DNA of 64,000 nt from Saprospiraceae bacterium (GCA_020436935.1 JAGQWX010000001.1:248001-312000), one strand, 5' to 3'. Shown: positions 1-8,336, numbered from the stretch's first letter. Made by a program: numbers and translations. The notes: generated by a model not told the origin, from the sequence alone.

Positions 1-690
1 GTCCACCGGCAGATAAAATTTGAGCGTGTTCACAATGCGGTCCATGGCCTCGTCGGAAATGGTTTTATTGATAAATCCGACTCCTGAAAGCAGGCTCAGC
101 GCATTGGTCTCCCCAAAAGAATTGTACCATTCTGTGTTAAGTCCTTTGACGGTGCCCTCGTAGATATCAAACGCATTTTTTTGTTTGCCGGCAAATGCTT
201 TGATGTTGAATTCAGGTGTAAACCGATAGTTGATGCGCGCTCCCAGCAAGGCATTGTCAATAAATATTGGCCTTGATTCATAGGCCCGGTAAATGATACC
301 CGAACCTATCTGATCATAGATGTACCCTGCCTGTATATCGAGTTTGTCAAATTTTTTCTGTACAAACCATCGTCCAATTCCCTGATCTGAGTAGGAGTCG
401 TTGGGATTCCTCAAATTGGAATTGATGTACATGTCATATCTGATACCTGCGCTTAGGGTACCATAGTTGTACTGTAGATTGAGCCATGATTCTCCGCCAA
501 AGAACTGACGTTCATATTGTGGAAGCCCAAAGGCATTGATGGCAGAGTCTTTGAGAAATACGTTTGCATTAATATCGATGCTTCCTGACAGGTATCCCCG
601 CGTGGCTTGTTGTTCGCCATCTGACTGAGCAAACGCATGAGCACAGACCAATACAAAACAGAAAATAATAAGTTTTTGAAATTTCGTCAT
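1..690 (-). CDS. DUF6029-type outer-membrane protein, 5' part only
   Basis: The gene starts at an ATG at 690 and stays open for 230 codons to the left edge, so its C-terminal part lies outside the window. The N-terminus is a Sec signal peptide (MTKFQKLIIFCFVLVCAHAFAQ). The mature part alternates short strands rich in Tyr, Asn and Gly, for example LNLQYNYGTLSAGIRYDMY and LDIQAGYIYDQIGSGIIYRA, as in an outer-membrane beta-barrel. The wording resembles the DUF6029 family of Bacteroidota, whose molecular role is not established. It is divergent from the TlpA-like thioredoxin gene at 863; the two share a 172-base intergenic region. Family assignment is from memory of the sequence style, not from a search. 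Confidence 0.75.
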   Translation of the reverse strand, partial: MTKFQKLIIFCFVLVCAHAFAQSDGEQQATRGYLSGSIDINANVFLKDSAINAFGLPQYERQFFGGESWLNLQYNYGTLSAGIRYDMYINSNLRNPNDSYSDQGIGRWFVQKKFDKLDIQAGYIYDQIGSGIIYRAYESRPIFIDNALLGARINYRFTPEFNIKAFAGKQKNAFDIYEGTVKGLNTEWYNSFGETNALSLLSGVGFINKTISDEAMDRIVNTLKFYLPVD

Positions 691-862
691 ATCAAGCCTT
701 AATGCATGCAAAAGTAGTAAGTATTGTTTTATACTTAACTCTGATTTCCATTTAGCTAAGAAAGTATTAATAATCGTAAAACGTGATACTATTTGACTAA
801 ACTGTCGTCATAAATACAAAAATCGGCACGATTGTCGTTACTAAAAAACTAAAACAGAGATA

Positions 863-1357
863 ATGAAACTACTTGGATGGGCACTTTTTATCACCATTTT
901 TGCTACCTCGTTTGTTGCTGACGACAGGATTTTCCCGGACGCCACGTTGAAAACGCTGGACGGAAAGTCTGTAAGCATTAAAGATGAGCTGGCAAAAAAC
1001 AAACTTACCTATGTGAGTTTTTGGGCTACCTGGTGCGCCCCTTGTAAAAGAGAACTGGATGCAATGGCTGAGCTTTTCCCCGGCTGGAGAGAGAAGTACA
1101 ACCTCAATGTCATCGCCATCAGTGTGGATGATGCCCGCGGTTTTGCCAAGGTACCATCTCTCGTCAAGTCCAAAGGATGGGAATATGTCATCCTTTCCGA
1201 TATGAACAACACCTTACAGCAGTCGCTCAACTTTCAATCCATTCCACAGACATTTTTGGTGGATGCCCAGGGAAATATACTTTATTCCCACACAGGTTAC
1301 AGCCCCGGAGATGAGTTTGAACTTGAAGAATTATTCAAAAAGCATACGGTTGAATAA
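863..1357 (+). CDS. TlpA/ResA-type periplasmic thioredoxin
   Basis: A 164-residue exported thioredoxin-fold protein. Residues 1-19 form a signal peptide or N-terminal anchor. The redoxin domain follows with the classic active site WCAPC (Cys58 and Cys61), and the cis-Pro region is seen in SIPQTFLVDAQG near residue 128. TlpA/ResA proteins reduce disulfides in the periplasm, often during cytochrome c maturation or folding of outer-membrane proteins. A di-heme cytochrome c peroxidase lies convergently downstream and a DUF6029 barrel gene divergently upstream, so an exported redox role is reasonable, but the client is unknown. Length is normal for the family. Confidence 0.9.
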   Translation: MKLLGWALFITIFATSFVADDRIFPDATLKTLDGKSVSIKDELAKNKLTYVSFWATWCAPCKRELDAMAELFPGWREKYNLNVIAISVDDARGFAKVPSLVKSKGWEYVILSDMNNTLQQSLNFQSIPQTFLVDAQGNILYSHTGYSPGDEFELEELFKKHTVE

Positions 1358-1433
1358 TCTGTCCATAGATTAATCTTCACCATTTTTGACAATCTAAATA
1401 CTTCATTTCGCACCTCTGATTTGCAAAATCGCA

Positions 1434-2762
1434 TCATCTGCAGTGTAAATCGTAAGCCGATTTGCTGTCATTGTTTGGAAAACAATTACCGGACAATACA
1501 CTCGATGGCATATACCGATCCATTTCAGGATCATACAAAGCATTGCGCAGAAAATCCACCAATGCAAGTTTTTCCATTTCTGTGAGGTTGAGTTCTTTGA
1601 GCGGGACTTCAGCATCGGCAACAAATTTATTCTCTGATTTGGCCCTGTTCTTAAATTCTACCACGTCCTCAATGGATGTTTTACTGCTTCCATGGAAAAA
1701 TGTCACATAGGAGCGCAAATTGTACAATTGCGGTACTTTAAACTTAAACATATCTTTTTGAGCCCCGGTAAACATGCCCCTGCCCCTGATTCTTGGATCA
1801 TTTTCTGAGGTGTTGAGCCCGCCTATTTCATACATGTCCTTCGTTCCGAGACTGAAAAAGTCCATGGCGCTAAATGATGGACTGGTGTGGCATTTGGTAC
1901 ATTGCCCTTTGGAGAAGAAAATTTTTGCTCCTTCCTTTTGTTGTTCAGTCAATGCTTGCTCATCGCCCTTGAGATATGCCTGAAAAGGAGCCCTGTTGGT
2001 AAGAATAGTGCGCAGATAGGCACCCATGGCAAAACTGGCCGTTGTTGGAGAATACCTTACGACCTTGGCAACAGTCGGAAAAGCTGCATCAAACATTTTG
2101 TCGTAGCCATATTCATAAAGTACTTTTTCATTGATGTCAAGTCTGTGGAGGTTAAAACCTTCAATATTTTGAGCTTCGAGGCCGTAGTAACCCGTTTTGT
2201 TGACTTCCGCCAGGCCCACCCAATTGCTTTGCGTACCGACATTGAGGTCATTGGCACCAAATAGGCCTGCCCATAGTGTATTGGTGACATATGCCACATT
2301 CATGACTGACAATGGCCTGTTGCCTTGCGCATCGAGGTCATATTCTGTATAACCATCTACCATGGTCCTGTTGCTCCCCAGGTATCCAAAGCCTTCAGCT
2401 CCGTCTGCAATGCCCTGAAAACGTCCCGGCAAGAACCCCTTTTGTGGAATGTGGCATGATGAGCACGAATAAGTCTCCATGCATACCGGATTTTTTGCTT
2501 TTTGGGCCAAACCTGTTTCAAAAAACAGCATTTTCCCAAGAGCGACTTTTTCTTTGGTTATGGGATTGTGGGGGTCCTGGTTGGGTATGTTTGCATAGTC
2601 ATCGCTCTGAGGCAGGACATAATAGTCCACCGACCCGGTTGGTGATGCATGTTCCATCAGGGTTTGTAATTCCTCATCCAGGGTTGTGGTGGTCTCATTG
2701 TCGGTGCAGGAGGCCAGAATGATACTGACCAAAATGATAAAGTTTATGCGGTGAGCATTCAT
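1434..2762 (-). CDS. di-heme cytochrome c peroxidase (MauG/CCP family) lipoprotein
   Basis: A 442-residue protein with two c-type heme sites, CSSCH near residue 101 and CTKCH near residue 303, the arrangement of bacterial di-heme peroxidases that reduce H2O2 to water with electrons from the respiratory chain. I chose the ATG at 2762 rather than the upstream one at 2822, because it directly begins a lipoprotein signal (MNAHRINFIILVSIILASC), predicting a lipid-anchored periplasmic enzyme. At 442 residues it is longer than classical CcpA (about 325), as in the MauG-like branch. It lies downstream of an FNR-like regulator on the same strand; a palindrome and a TACATTTG element between them suggest its own regulated promoter. 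The peroxide substrate is inferred from the family. Confidence 0.88.
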   Translation of the reverse strand: MNAHRINFIILVSIILASCTDNETTTTLDEELQTLMEHASPTGSVDYYVLPQSDDYANIPNQDPHNPITKEKVALGKMLFFETGLAQKAKNPVCMETYSCSSCHIPQKGFLPGRFQGIADGAEGFGYLGSNRTMVDGYTEYDLDAQGNRPLSVMNVAYVTNTLWAGLFGANDLNVGTQSNWVGLAEVNKTGYYGLEAQNIEGFNLHRLDINEKVLYEYGYDKMFDAAFPTVAKVVRYSPTTASFAMGAYLRTILTNRAPFQAYLKGDEQALTEQQKEGAKIFFSKGQCTKCHTSPSFSAMDFFSLGTKDMYEIGGLNTSENDPRIRGRGMFTGAQKDMFKFKVPQLYNLRSYVTFFHGSSKTSIEDVVEFKNRAKSENKFVADAEVPLKELNLTEMEKLALVDFLRNALYDPEMDRYMPSSVLSGNCFPNNDSKSAYDLHCR

Positions 2763-2795
2763 GGGATGTCGTTTTCTTTTTCCAAATTTCAAAGA

Positions 2796-2803
2796 CAAAT
2801 GTA
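2796..2803 (-). promoter_or_regulatory. -7 element of the peroxidase promoter
   Basis: On the minus strand this reads TACATTTG, an exact match to the Bacteroidota -7 consensus TAnnTTTG. It sits 34 bases upstream of the chosen ATG of the peroxidase gene, giving a predicted leader of about 27 bases. No TTTG-type -33 element is present at the usual spacing; that position is occupied by a 16-bp palindrome, as expected for an activator-dependent promoter. Confidence 0.5.
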
Positions 2804-2824
2804 GCCTTGGGCAAAAGTCCATTT

Positions 2825-2840
2825 TATGTTATATAACATA
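2825..2840. promoter_or_regulatory. FNR-box-like palindrome upstream of the peroxidase gene
   Basis: TATGTTATATAACATA is a perfect 16-bp palindrome. Its core, ATGTT-N4-AACAT, has the same 5-4-5 geometry as the FNR box TTGAT-N4-ATCAA and keeps the G at half-site position 3. Its centre lies about 43 bases upstream of the transcription start predicted from the -7 element at 2796-2803, close to the -41.5 position of class II FNR sites. The gene just upstream encodes an FNR-like protein. That this protein binds here is inference. Confidence 0.55.
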
Positions 2841-2866
2841 TCAGGAGGTGTTTTATATCATGCCTG

Positions 2867-3592
2867 TCAGATGGCCTGATTGGCCAGTTTGAGCAGCTTC
2901 CTGTGATTCAGGATCCTGAATCTTTTATCTTTCGTATCAATAAGTCCTTCTGATTTCAGCTGGGACATATGCCTGATGGCGTTGGCTTCTGTCATATTGG
3001 AAGCTGCAGCGAGGTATTTTTTCTTGAGTTCAATATTGATGAACTTTTGATCATCGGTACCACAAAAATCCTCAAGTTCGAGCAACAGTTTGGACAATCT
3101 GGCCAGCATGTGCTTTTTCATGAGTACAAAAGAACGCGATTGCTGTCTGTTGATTTCCATGGCCATACTTCTGCACAACGACTCCATAAAAGCCGGGTCA
3201 GCTTTCATGGTTTGCATGGCTATTTCTTTTCCAAAATGACAGACATTGACTTTTGTGATGCACAGTGCTGATAGTTGGTAAGGTCCAGTGTTAATAGCTT
3301 CAGAAATTCCCAAAAAGTCTCCACTCTTTAAAAAATTGGTGATGATCAGATCACCATTGTCACATATGTGGTAGAGGGCAACAATACCGCTTTGGATACA
3401 GTATAAACCCGAAGAAGTCTGGCCCGCTCTAAAAATGTGATCTTCAGCATGATAAGCATTTTCATGCCGGATCACATCCATTTTGCTTCTTGTCCCAATA
3501 CACAATGGTTTGATGACCTGGTTTTGTGCAGAGACGCAAGCCTGACATGTTCCCTGACAAGGATTTTGATTGTTGGAAAGTACTTGATTCAT
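2867..3592 (-). CDS. FNR-like transcriptional regulator (Crp/Fnr family) with N-terminal cysteine cluster
   Basis: A 241-residue Crp/Fnr protein: N-terminal cysteine segment, cyclic-nucleotide-type beta-roll (about residues 35-130), long dimer helix, and a C-terminal winged helix (about 175-235). The cysteines are C12-X3-C16-X2-C19-X11-C31; E. coli FNR has C16-X3-C20-X2-C23-X5-C29, so the spacing matches except for six extra residues before the last. C118 (in VNVCHFGKE) aligns with FNR C122 (MVCEIP), the fourth cluster ligand. This suggests an oxygen-labile Fe-S cluster. The recognition helix (TEANAIRHM) keeps an Arg but differs from the FNR ETISR motif, so its DNA site should differ. The next gene on the strand is cytochrome c peroxidase, a common FNR target. 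Function as an oxygen sensor is inferred, not shown. Confidence 0.85.
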   Translation of the reverse strand: MNQVLSNNQNPCQGTCQACVSAQNQVIKPLCIGTRSKMDVIRHENAYHAEDHIFRAGQTSSGLYCIQSGIVALYHICDNGDLIITNFLKSGDFLGISEAINTGPYQLSALCITKVNVCHFGKEIAMQTMKADPAFMESLCRSMAMEINRQQSRSFVLMKKHMLARLSKLLLELEDFCGTDDQKFINIELKKKYLAAASNMTEANAIRHMSQLKSEGLIDTKDKRFRILNHRKLLKLANQAI

Positions 3593-3742
3593 GATTTGGA
3601 CTTGATCGCTGAAAGTTGCGACTAATCCTTTGCTTTCCCCTTGATTTTAGTCATCGGGCGCAATGATAATGATCAGCAAAAGCTTTCAATACTTCAAAGT
3701 CAAAAACTCTGCAGGTTGATTTTATCCAATTTATAGCTTGTG

Positions 3743-4981
3743 TTAAATGCCGCGGGCCCGATTAAACATTTCACCAAAAGCTGACTTCATGTCCCGGTTT
3801 TGGGGAGGCCCCTGAGACTCGTCTCCAATGTGATAATATCCTTTCTCGTCTTTACTGAGGATGAACCTGAAAATGAATGCTTCTTCACCCTCATCTTCCT
3901 GCCCAAATATGCCATATCTCATATCGTTGACCTGGAGTCTGCCATCTTTTCTTTTGATTACCGTGTAATAATCTTTAGAGAACCATTGGATGGTGTTGAT
4001 ATCGTAGTCATCATCCTTCGCGTCCTGAAGCAATTGTTTGTTTTTGGCATAAGGCCTGAGATCAATTTCCTTATTTGTGTCAAACAATGAGTACATGCCA
4101 AAATATATCGTGTCTTTGGTGTCTATGGTTGCTGTCCAAAGAATGTTATTGAGAATGGTGGGATTGGTCATGTACCGATCCGCCTGAATTTTATTTTTTT
4201 CAAGGGTATTGTCTACAACATCGTTGACCACTTGTTTATTCCTGAATGTTGAATTCATGTATAAGCTTGACAAACCAATACCAATCAGCATCCAGGTAAA
4301 TCTCGTCTTACTCAGCCTTGGATAAAATGCAGCGACAATCAAGGGAATACCAAATACCAGAGTGTAAGCCGGATCTGCTACGGAAATATTGTCCCAGGAA
4401 ATGCGCACCTGACTGATGGGGGCAAACAATTGCGTGCCATATACTGTAAAACAATCCAATATGGGATGGGTAAAAGTTGCCCAGAAAAAAAACCAGTACA
4501 ACGCGCTGTATGTGGGTATTTCAATATCGGCAGCTTCCTTTTTGTAATAATTTTTGATAAAGCGCTTTGTCAGGAAAAACACGGCAGCGCCAGCGATAAC
4601 AAAAGTTATTATCGCAGGAATAGTACCTCCTACAAAAGCTGCTATAAGACTAGGAAATGCCAGAATAAATAAAAAGCCTAAGCCGGTAAATGAAGCCACT
4701 GTTGCCTTCCAGCTTTTCTTCTCATGAAGCCCCGATTTATACAGCTTTTGAATGAGATAAGCATACAATGCCGGAGCCATGGCTGCAAAAAAGACGGAAT
4801 GGCTAAAGCCCCGGTGGGTATGCAAAGACTCAGCAGGTGACAGGAATGCCCCAAGAAACACGTCGAGGTCAGGAACCGTTGCCGCCAATCCACCCCAAAC
4901 CATAGCCCGGTTGCCCAGCTTTCGCCCGAGCAACAATTCGCCAACACCTGCCCCCAGAACAATCTGGGTCAATGAGTCCAT
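3743..4981 (-). CDS. YdjM/YbcI-type membrane-bound metal-dependent hydrolase
   Basis: A 412-residue integral membrane protein starting MDSLTQIVLGAGVGELLLG. It carries the hallmark motifs of the DUF457/YdjM family: a PDLDV motif near residue 38, HRGFSHS near residue 57 and HPILDCFTVYGTQL near residue 173, whose His and Asp residues probably bind metal. About six hydrophobic segments lie in the first 250 residues; the C-terminal 150 residues are soluble and family-variable. YdjM is described in E. coli as a LexA-binding inner-membrane hydrolase, but its substrate is unknown. It ends the run of minus-strand genes here and lies 8 bases from the Dabb lipoprotein gene, so the two are probably co-transcribed. 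Confidence 0.85.
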   Translation of the reverse strand: MDSLTQIVLGAGVGELLLGRKLGNRAMVWGGLAATVPDLDVFLGAFLSPAESLHTHRGFSHSVFFAAMAPALYAYLIQKLYKSGLHEKKSWKATVASFTGLGFLFILAFPSLIAAFVGGTIPAIITFVIAGAAVFFLTKRFIKNYYKKEAADIEIPTYSALYWFFFWATFTHPILDCFTVYGTQLFAPISQVRISWDNISVADPAYTLVFGIPLIVAAFYPRLSKTRFTWMLIGIGLSSLYMNSTFRNKQVVNDVVDNTLEKNKIQADRYMTNPTILNNILWTATIDTKDTIYFGMYSLFDTNKEIDLRPYAKNKQLLQDAKDDDYDINTIQWFSKDYYTVIKRKDGRLQVNDMRYGIFGQEDEGEEAFIFRFILSKDEKGYYHIGDESQGPPQNRDMKSAFGEMFNRARGI

Positions 4982-4989
4982 CTAAGCTT

Positions 4990-5439
4990 TTATAATTTTT
5001 TTACTACGGAATCGTAGACTTGTACTCTTTCCCAAAAATCTTTACAAGCTTCTATGAATGCAAGGTGGATGGGATCAACCTGATACAAATCCTGCTGTTC
5101 AGCATTTTCAAAATGTACCACCCATGCATAGTCATAAGTATTGTCTACCACATCTCGGTCGGTACCTGCCGGTTTTCCGGTCCACACCTTATAAATGCTC
5201 TCACAGGTGGCGAGTTTTTCAAGTTCCGCTTCAAACTTGGTGCGTTGTTCGGCAGTGACACCCTCTTTAAAATAAAAAAATACCGTGTGAATAAATACTG
5301 AATCAGGTTCCATATCTTCTGCTTTTTCTTCAACTTCAGGTGTCGGGGTTGGCATTGTAATTTCGTCTTGTTTTTGCTGGCAGGATGTGAGCCAAAACAG
5401 TGCAGCGCTCAGCATCAAAAAATAAGCCGGTCTTTTCAT
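4990..5439 (-). CDS. Dabb-domain (stress-responsive alpha/beta barrel) lipoprotein
   Basis: A 149-residue protein with a lipoprotein signal (MKRPAYFLMLSAALFWLTSC), a low-complexity linker rich in Pro, Glu and Thr, then a Dabb domain from about residue 48 (IHTVFFYFKEGVTAEQ) to the end. Dabb proteins are dimeric ferredoxin-like barrels related to plant stress proteins and to polyketide cyclases; in Bacteroidota many are exported and of unknown function. The Dabb signature H-x-V-x-F-x-F is present. The gene is followed after 8 bases by the YdjM-type hydrolase gene and preceded by a 162-base region with strong inverted repeats around a TATATTTG promoter element. Confidence 0.85.
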   Translation of the reverse strand: MKRPAYFLMLSAALFWLTSCQQKQDEITMPTPTPEVEEKAEDMEPDSVFIHTVFFYFKEGVTAEQRTKFEAELEKLATCESIYKVWTGKPAGTDRDVVDNTYDYAWVVHFENAEQQDLYQVDPIHLAFIEACKDFWERVQVYDSVVKKL

Positions 5440-5470
5440 TTTATTTTCGTTTTAAATCTATAAATAGGAA

Positions 5471-5528
5471 AATCGCCTCATAAAGCAAGTGGACAAATAT
5501 AATCCATGACTGCTATTATGAAGCGATT
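5471..5528. repeat. long inverted repeat bracketing the Dabb gene promoter
   Basis: The left arm 5471-5487 and right arm 5511-5528 pair over 17 positions with one mismatch and one bulged base (arms AATCGCCTCATAAAGCA and TGCTATTATGAAGCGATT), leaving a 23-base loop. On the minus strand the loop contains TATATTTG (5501 down to 5494), an exact -7 promoter match for the Dabb gene. The repeat could be an operator flanking the promoter or, if transcription starts further upstream, an RNA hairpin in the leader. Confidence 0.6.
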
Positions 5529-5570
5529 CTCACCAATTATAAATTCCATTCGGAAATAGATTTGTCCATT
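5488..5570. repeat. second inverted repeat interlocked with the first
   Basis: AGTGGACAAAT at 5488-5498 pairs with ATTTGTCCATT at 5560-5570 (11 positions, one G-T wobble). Its left arm begins exactly where the first repeat's left arm ends and lies in that repeat's loop, while its right arm lies outside. The two stems therefore cross in pseudoknot topology or are mutually exclusive. Confidence 0.5.
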
Positions 5571-5601
5571 TTCCTAATGGTCTTTATGTGAAATTATTTA
5601 T

Positions 5602-8088
5602 TTATTTGTTCATGCCACCCTGGCTGCCCGAACCCGTGCCGACACCTCCACCTTGTCCACCGGAATCTCCGGCTTTGAGGTCGCTGTTTTTGATCTTGGA
5701 TTGTCTTTCTCTAAAATCAACTTTACCAAATTTGTAAGAATAGCTGATGCCAAGTGATCTGAATGGAATGGTAAACTCACTTGTTTGGGTGAAACCATTG
5801 CCATTGATGTTGGAGGCAAATCTCAAATCATTGGTATGTGGTTGCAATACACGAAGCCCCAATGAAGAGTTTTTCCATTCTTTTCTAAGTCCGAGTCCAT
5901 AAATAGAAAATGAAGGATTATCTCCCTGCAATGTCCTTTGTGGTGACCTGAACATACCAAAGAAATCCATTTTCAGTGTTCCTGTGATGCTGTAATCACC
6001 GCTGGCAAAGAGTTGATACATGTATGTATTTCTCTCCAGGTTCTGTCCGTTGATGACACCTTTGCTGTTGTAGGTGTAAATATTTCCACCTCCTCTGAAA
6101 GTAAACTTACTGATAGACTTGGAGATAAACGTGTTGAGTCCTATAGAGTTGTTGGTGCCCACGTTGCTGAAGGAAGTTACTGCAATGCCAGTTTCATTTC
6201 TGGTAAGAATGGATTCGATGATGTCCTCTGTATACTTATAGTATATGGATGAGAATGTCGTAAACCCGGCAAATGTACCATTGAATGAGGTCTCCACCTG
6301 GTGCACCAGCTCTGGTCTCAGATATGGATTACCTGTTTGAAGGTTCAGCTGATCCGCATTGTTGTTGAATGGATTGATGTATTGAAGACTCGGTCTTTGT
6401 ATCCTCTGTGTATAGCTCACTTTGATAGATCTGAATTTTGGAAGATTCAGACTGTATGTAACACTGGGAAGAAAATTGCCATAATCATTGGCAAAAGGAT
6501 TCTGCTCTCCGATTCTGTTTTGACCATCGATTTGAGTGTGCTCATATCGTCCGCCAACAATGAAGTTGTGCTTCTTCTTTAAGATAAAACTATAGGAAGC
6601 ATATCCGGCATATACATTCTGATTGTAGTCAAATATGTTGGTTGAATTCGGATTTTTAACGAAAACACCATTTTCCTGATATTCATTATAAAAATCTGAA
6701 ATGATGTCCCTGAGTACACCTTTGGCGCCTACTTCAAGCTTAGAACCGTTTTTGTAAGGCTGGACATAATCTGTCTGTATGGTGTATTCAAAGTTATCAC
6801 CATCATTGAAGATGTTGCTGATTCTTGACAGTGTATCAAACAAGGTGTGAGTCTCGTTGATGCTGGTTTCAGAATCAGTGTTGTCCTTGTTCATCTGAAA
6901 AGCCACTGACCACTCTTTGCCCTCAATGCCTTCAAATTTTTTGGTGTAATCTGTGCTCCAGTCAAAGCCACCAAACAAGTTGTTGCCTTTGGTAGACCTT
7001 GTAAAATTGTCAGAGAAACCGCCCAAATTGACGAGACCGTCTACTCCACCATCTTGCGAGAAACCAAAACCTCTGAAGTTGAATGAAGTATTGATGGCAT
7101 TGTAACCGTTGAAGTCATAAAACGCACCAATGTTTCCCTGAGCACCGAGTCTCGATGTTTTAGTTGTACCCTCCTGCAAATAAGTCAATACTCCATTGTC
7201 TTCTCTTCGGAAGTCATATGTTCCTTCTGCGGGTGTGCTGTAGAATACTGCCGCGCTGCTGTTGAAACCAAATCTCCCTTTGCCGACATTGAGTCCAAGA
7301 ACTGCATTGTTTTGTCTGTTTCCCACTGAAGCATTCACATTACCCGAAACACCTTCAAGGTTTTTACCTGTGGTTATGATGTTAATGATGCCTGAGCTAC
7401 CCTCACCGTCGTATTTTGCTGAAGGTGATGTGATGACTTCAACTTTTTTGATTTGGTTGGCAGGGAACATCTTTAAAGCGTCGGCCACATTGGTTGCAAA
7501 CATGCCCGATGGCTTACCATTGATCAGTATTCTCACATTGCTGGAGCCCCTCAATTGGACATTGCCGTTGAGATCTACAGAAAGCATAGGCACTTTCCTC
7601 AAAACATCTGTTGCATCACCTCCCGCAATAGAGGCATCATTTTCTGCATTGAATACTATCTTGTCTACCTTGTTTTCAATCAGTGCACGTTCTCCCTGTA
7701 CTTCAACGGCGTCCAATTCATAGCTCGCCGGAATTAAAAACACACCGTTGAGCTGAAGATCTGGTTCCTTCAAGGTAGTTTCTATGGTGATGGTCTTCTC
7801 ATTATATCCAATGAATGACATGACCAGATCATATTTACCATTGGCAACATTGTCAAACTTAAAACTCCCGTCTTCATCTGTCACTACACCGTCCAAAGCC
7901 AAAGTAGATCGGTGCTTTTTTAAAGCCACTGTCGCATATGCTACTTTCTCATTGGTTACCGTGTCAATCAGAACGCCTTCTATCTTTCCTTTGATAGACG
8001 GACCTCTGTTGAAACCGCCCGCAGGAAACTGCGCAGAAAGGCTGATGGTAAAAATGAATAAGATTAAGAGTGTAGAAATGTTTTTCAT
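5602..8088 (-). CDS. TonB-dependent-receptor-like outer-membrane beta-barrel protein
   Basis: An 828-residue outer-membrane protein. A signal peptide (to about residue 20) is followed by a carboxypeptidase-regulatory-like domain (about 35-110, IEGVLIDTVTNEKVAYATVALKK), a plug domain (about 130-235, with DATDVLRKVPMLSVD and VRILINGKPSG), and a large barrel (about 240-800). This order matches the outer-membrane beta-barrel family of Bacteroidota. Such proteins take up ligands with TonB-ExbBD energy, but the substrate cannot be read from sequence and no SusD partner is adjacent. The C-terminus is an odd Gly/Ser-rich tail (SGGQGGGVGTGSGSQGG) after the last strand, where many relatives stop at the final aromatic residue. 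Confidence 0.9.
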   Translation of the reverse strand: MKNISTLLILFIFTISLSAQFPAGGFNRGPSIKGKIEGVLIDTVTNEKVAYATVALKKHRSTLALDGVVTDEDGSFKFDNVANGKYDLVMSFIGYNEKTITIETTLKEPDLQLNGVFLIPASYELDAVEVQGERALIENKVDKIVFNAENDASIAGGDATDVLRKVPMLSVDLNGNVQLRGSSNVRILINGKPSGMFATNVADALKMFPANQIKKVEVITSPSAKYDGEGSSGIINIITTGKNLEGVSGNVNASVGNRQNNAVLGLNVGKGRFGFNSSAAVFYSTPAEGTYDFRREDNGVLTYLQEGTTKTSRLGAQGNIGAFYDFNGYNAINTSFNFRGFGFSQDGGVDGLVNLGGFSDNFTRSTKGNNLFGGFDWSTDYTKKFEGIEGKEWSVAFQMNKDNTDSETSINETHTLFDTLSRISNIFNDGDNFEYTIQTDYVQPYKNGSKLEVGAKGVLRDIISDFYNEYQENGVFVKNPNSTNIFDYNQNVYAGYASYSFILKKKHNFIVGGRYEHTQIDGQNRIGEQNPFANDYGNFLPSVTYSLNLPKFRSIKVSYTQRIQRPSLQYINPFNNNADQLNLQTGNPYLRPELVHQVETSFNGTFAGFTTFSSIYYKYTEDIIESILTRNETGIAVTSFSNVGTNNSIGLNTFISKSISKFTFRGGGNIYTYNSKGVINGQNLERNTYMYQLFASGDYSITGTLKMDFFGMFRSPQRTLQGDNPSFSIYGLGLRKEWKNSSLGLRVLQPHTNDLRFASNINGNGFTQTSEFTIPFRSLGISYSYKFGKVDFRERQSKIKNSDLKAGDSGGQGGGVGTGSGSQGGMNK

Positions 8089-8154
8089 TTTAAGTGTTTT
8101 GTCTCAAAAAATTTCACGTGTTGGCAGATATTGTATCAATAACAAAATCTTCTT

Positions 8155-8162
8155 CAAAAGTA
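8155..8162 (-). promoter_or_regulatory. -7 element for the TonB-receptor-like gene
   Basis: On the minus strand this reads TACTTTTG, matching TAnnTTTG, and lies 66 bases upstream of the ATG at 8088. No clear -33 TTTG is seen at 19-21 bases, so the call rests on the -7 element alone. Confidence 0.35.
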
Positions 8163-8246
8163 TTAGGCTTTGTTCTTAATAAAATGTTATTATCGAACAA
8201 GGGGGAAATTTAATCGACAAATGAGGAGTATTGGATGAAAAAAAAA

Positions 8247-8279
8247 TTTAACCCTGAGTTAAAATTTTTTTTATTTTTG
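8247..8279 (+). promoter_or_regulatory. candidate promoter and operator of the acyl-CoA dehydrogenase gene
   Basis: TATTTTTG at 8272-8279 matches the -7 consensus and lies 57 bases upstream of the ATG at 8337. Just upstream, TTTAAC-N5-GTTAAA (8247-8263) is a perfect inverted repeat positioned over the would-be -33 region. TetR-type regulators of fatty-acid genes bind such sites, but no regulator gene is adjacent. Confidence 0.35.
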
Positions 8280-8336
8280 TATCTGAACCCTAGCGGTTAC
8301 TGGAACATAACTCTAAACTTCTAAAATCGTTGAATC

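Noticed and set aside
1355-1372. TAATCT-N6-AGATTA repeat at the end of the TlpA-like gene
   Set aside because: Includes the stop codon, has no GC core and no T-run, so it is not a convincing terminator.
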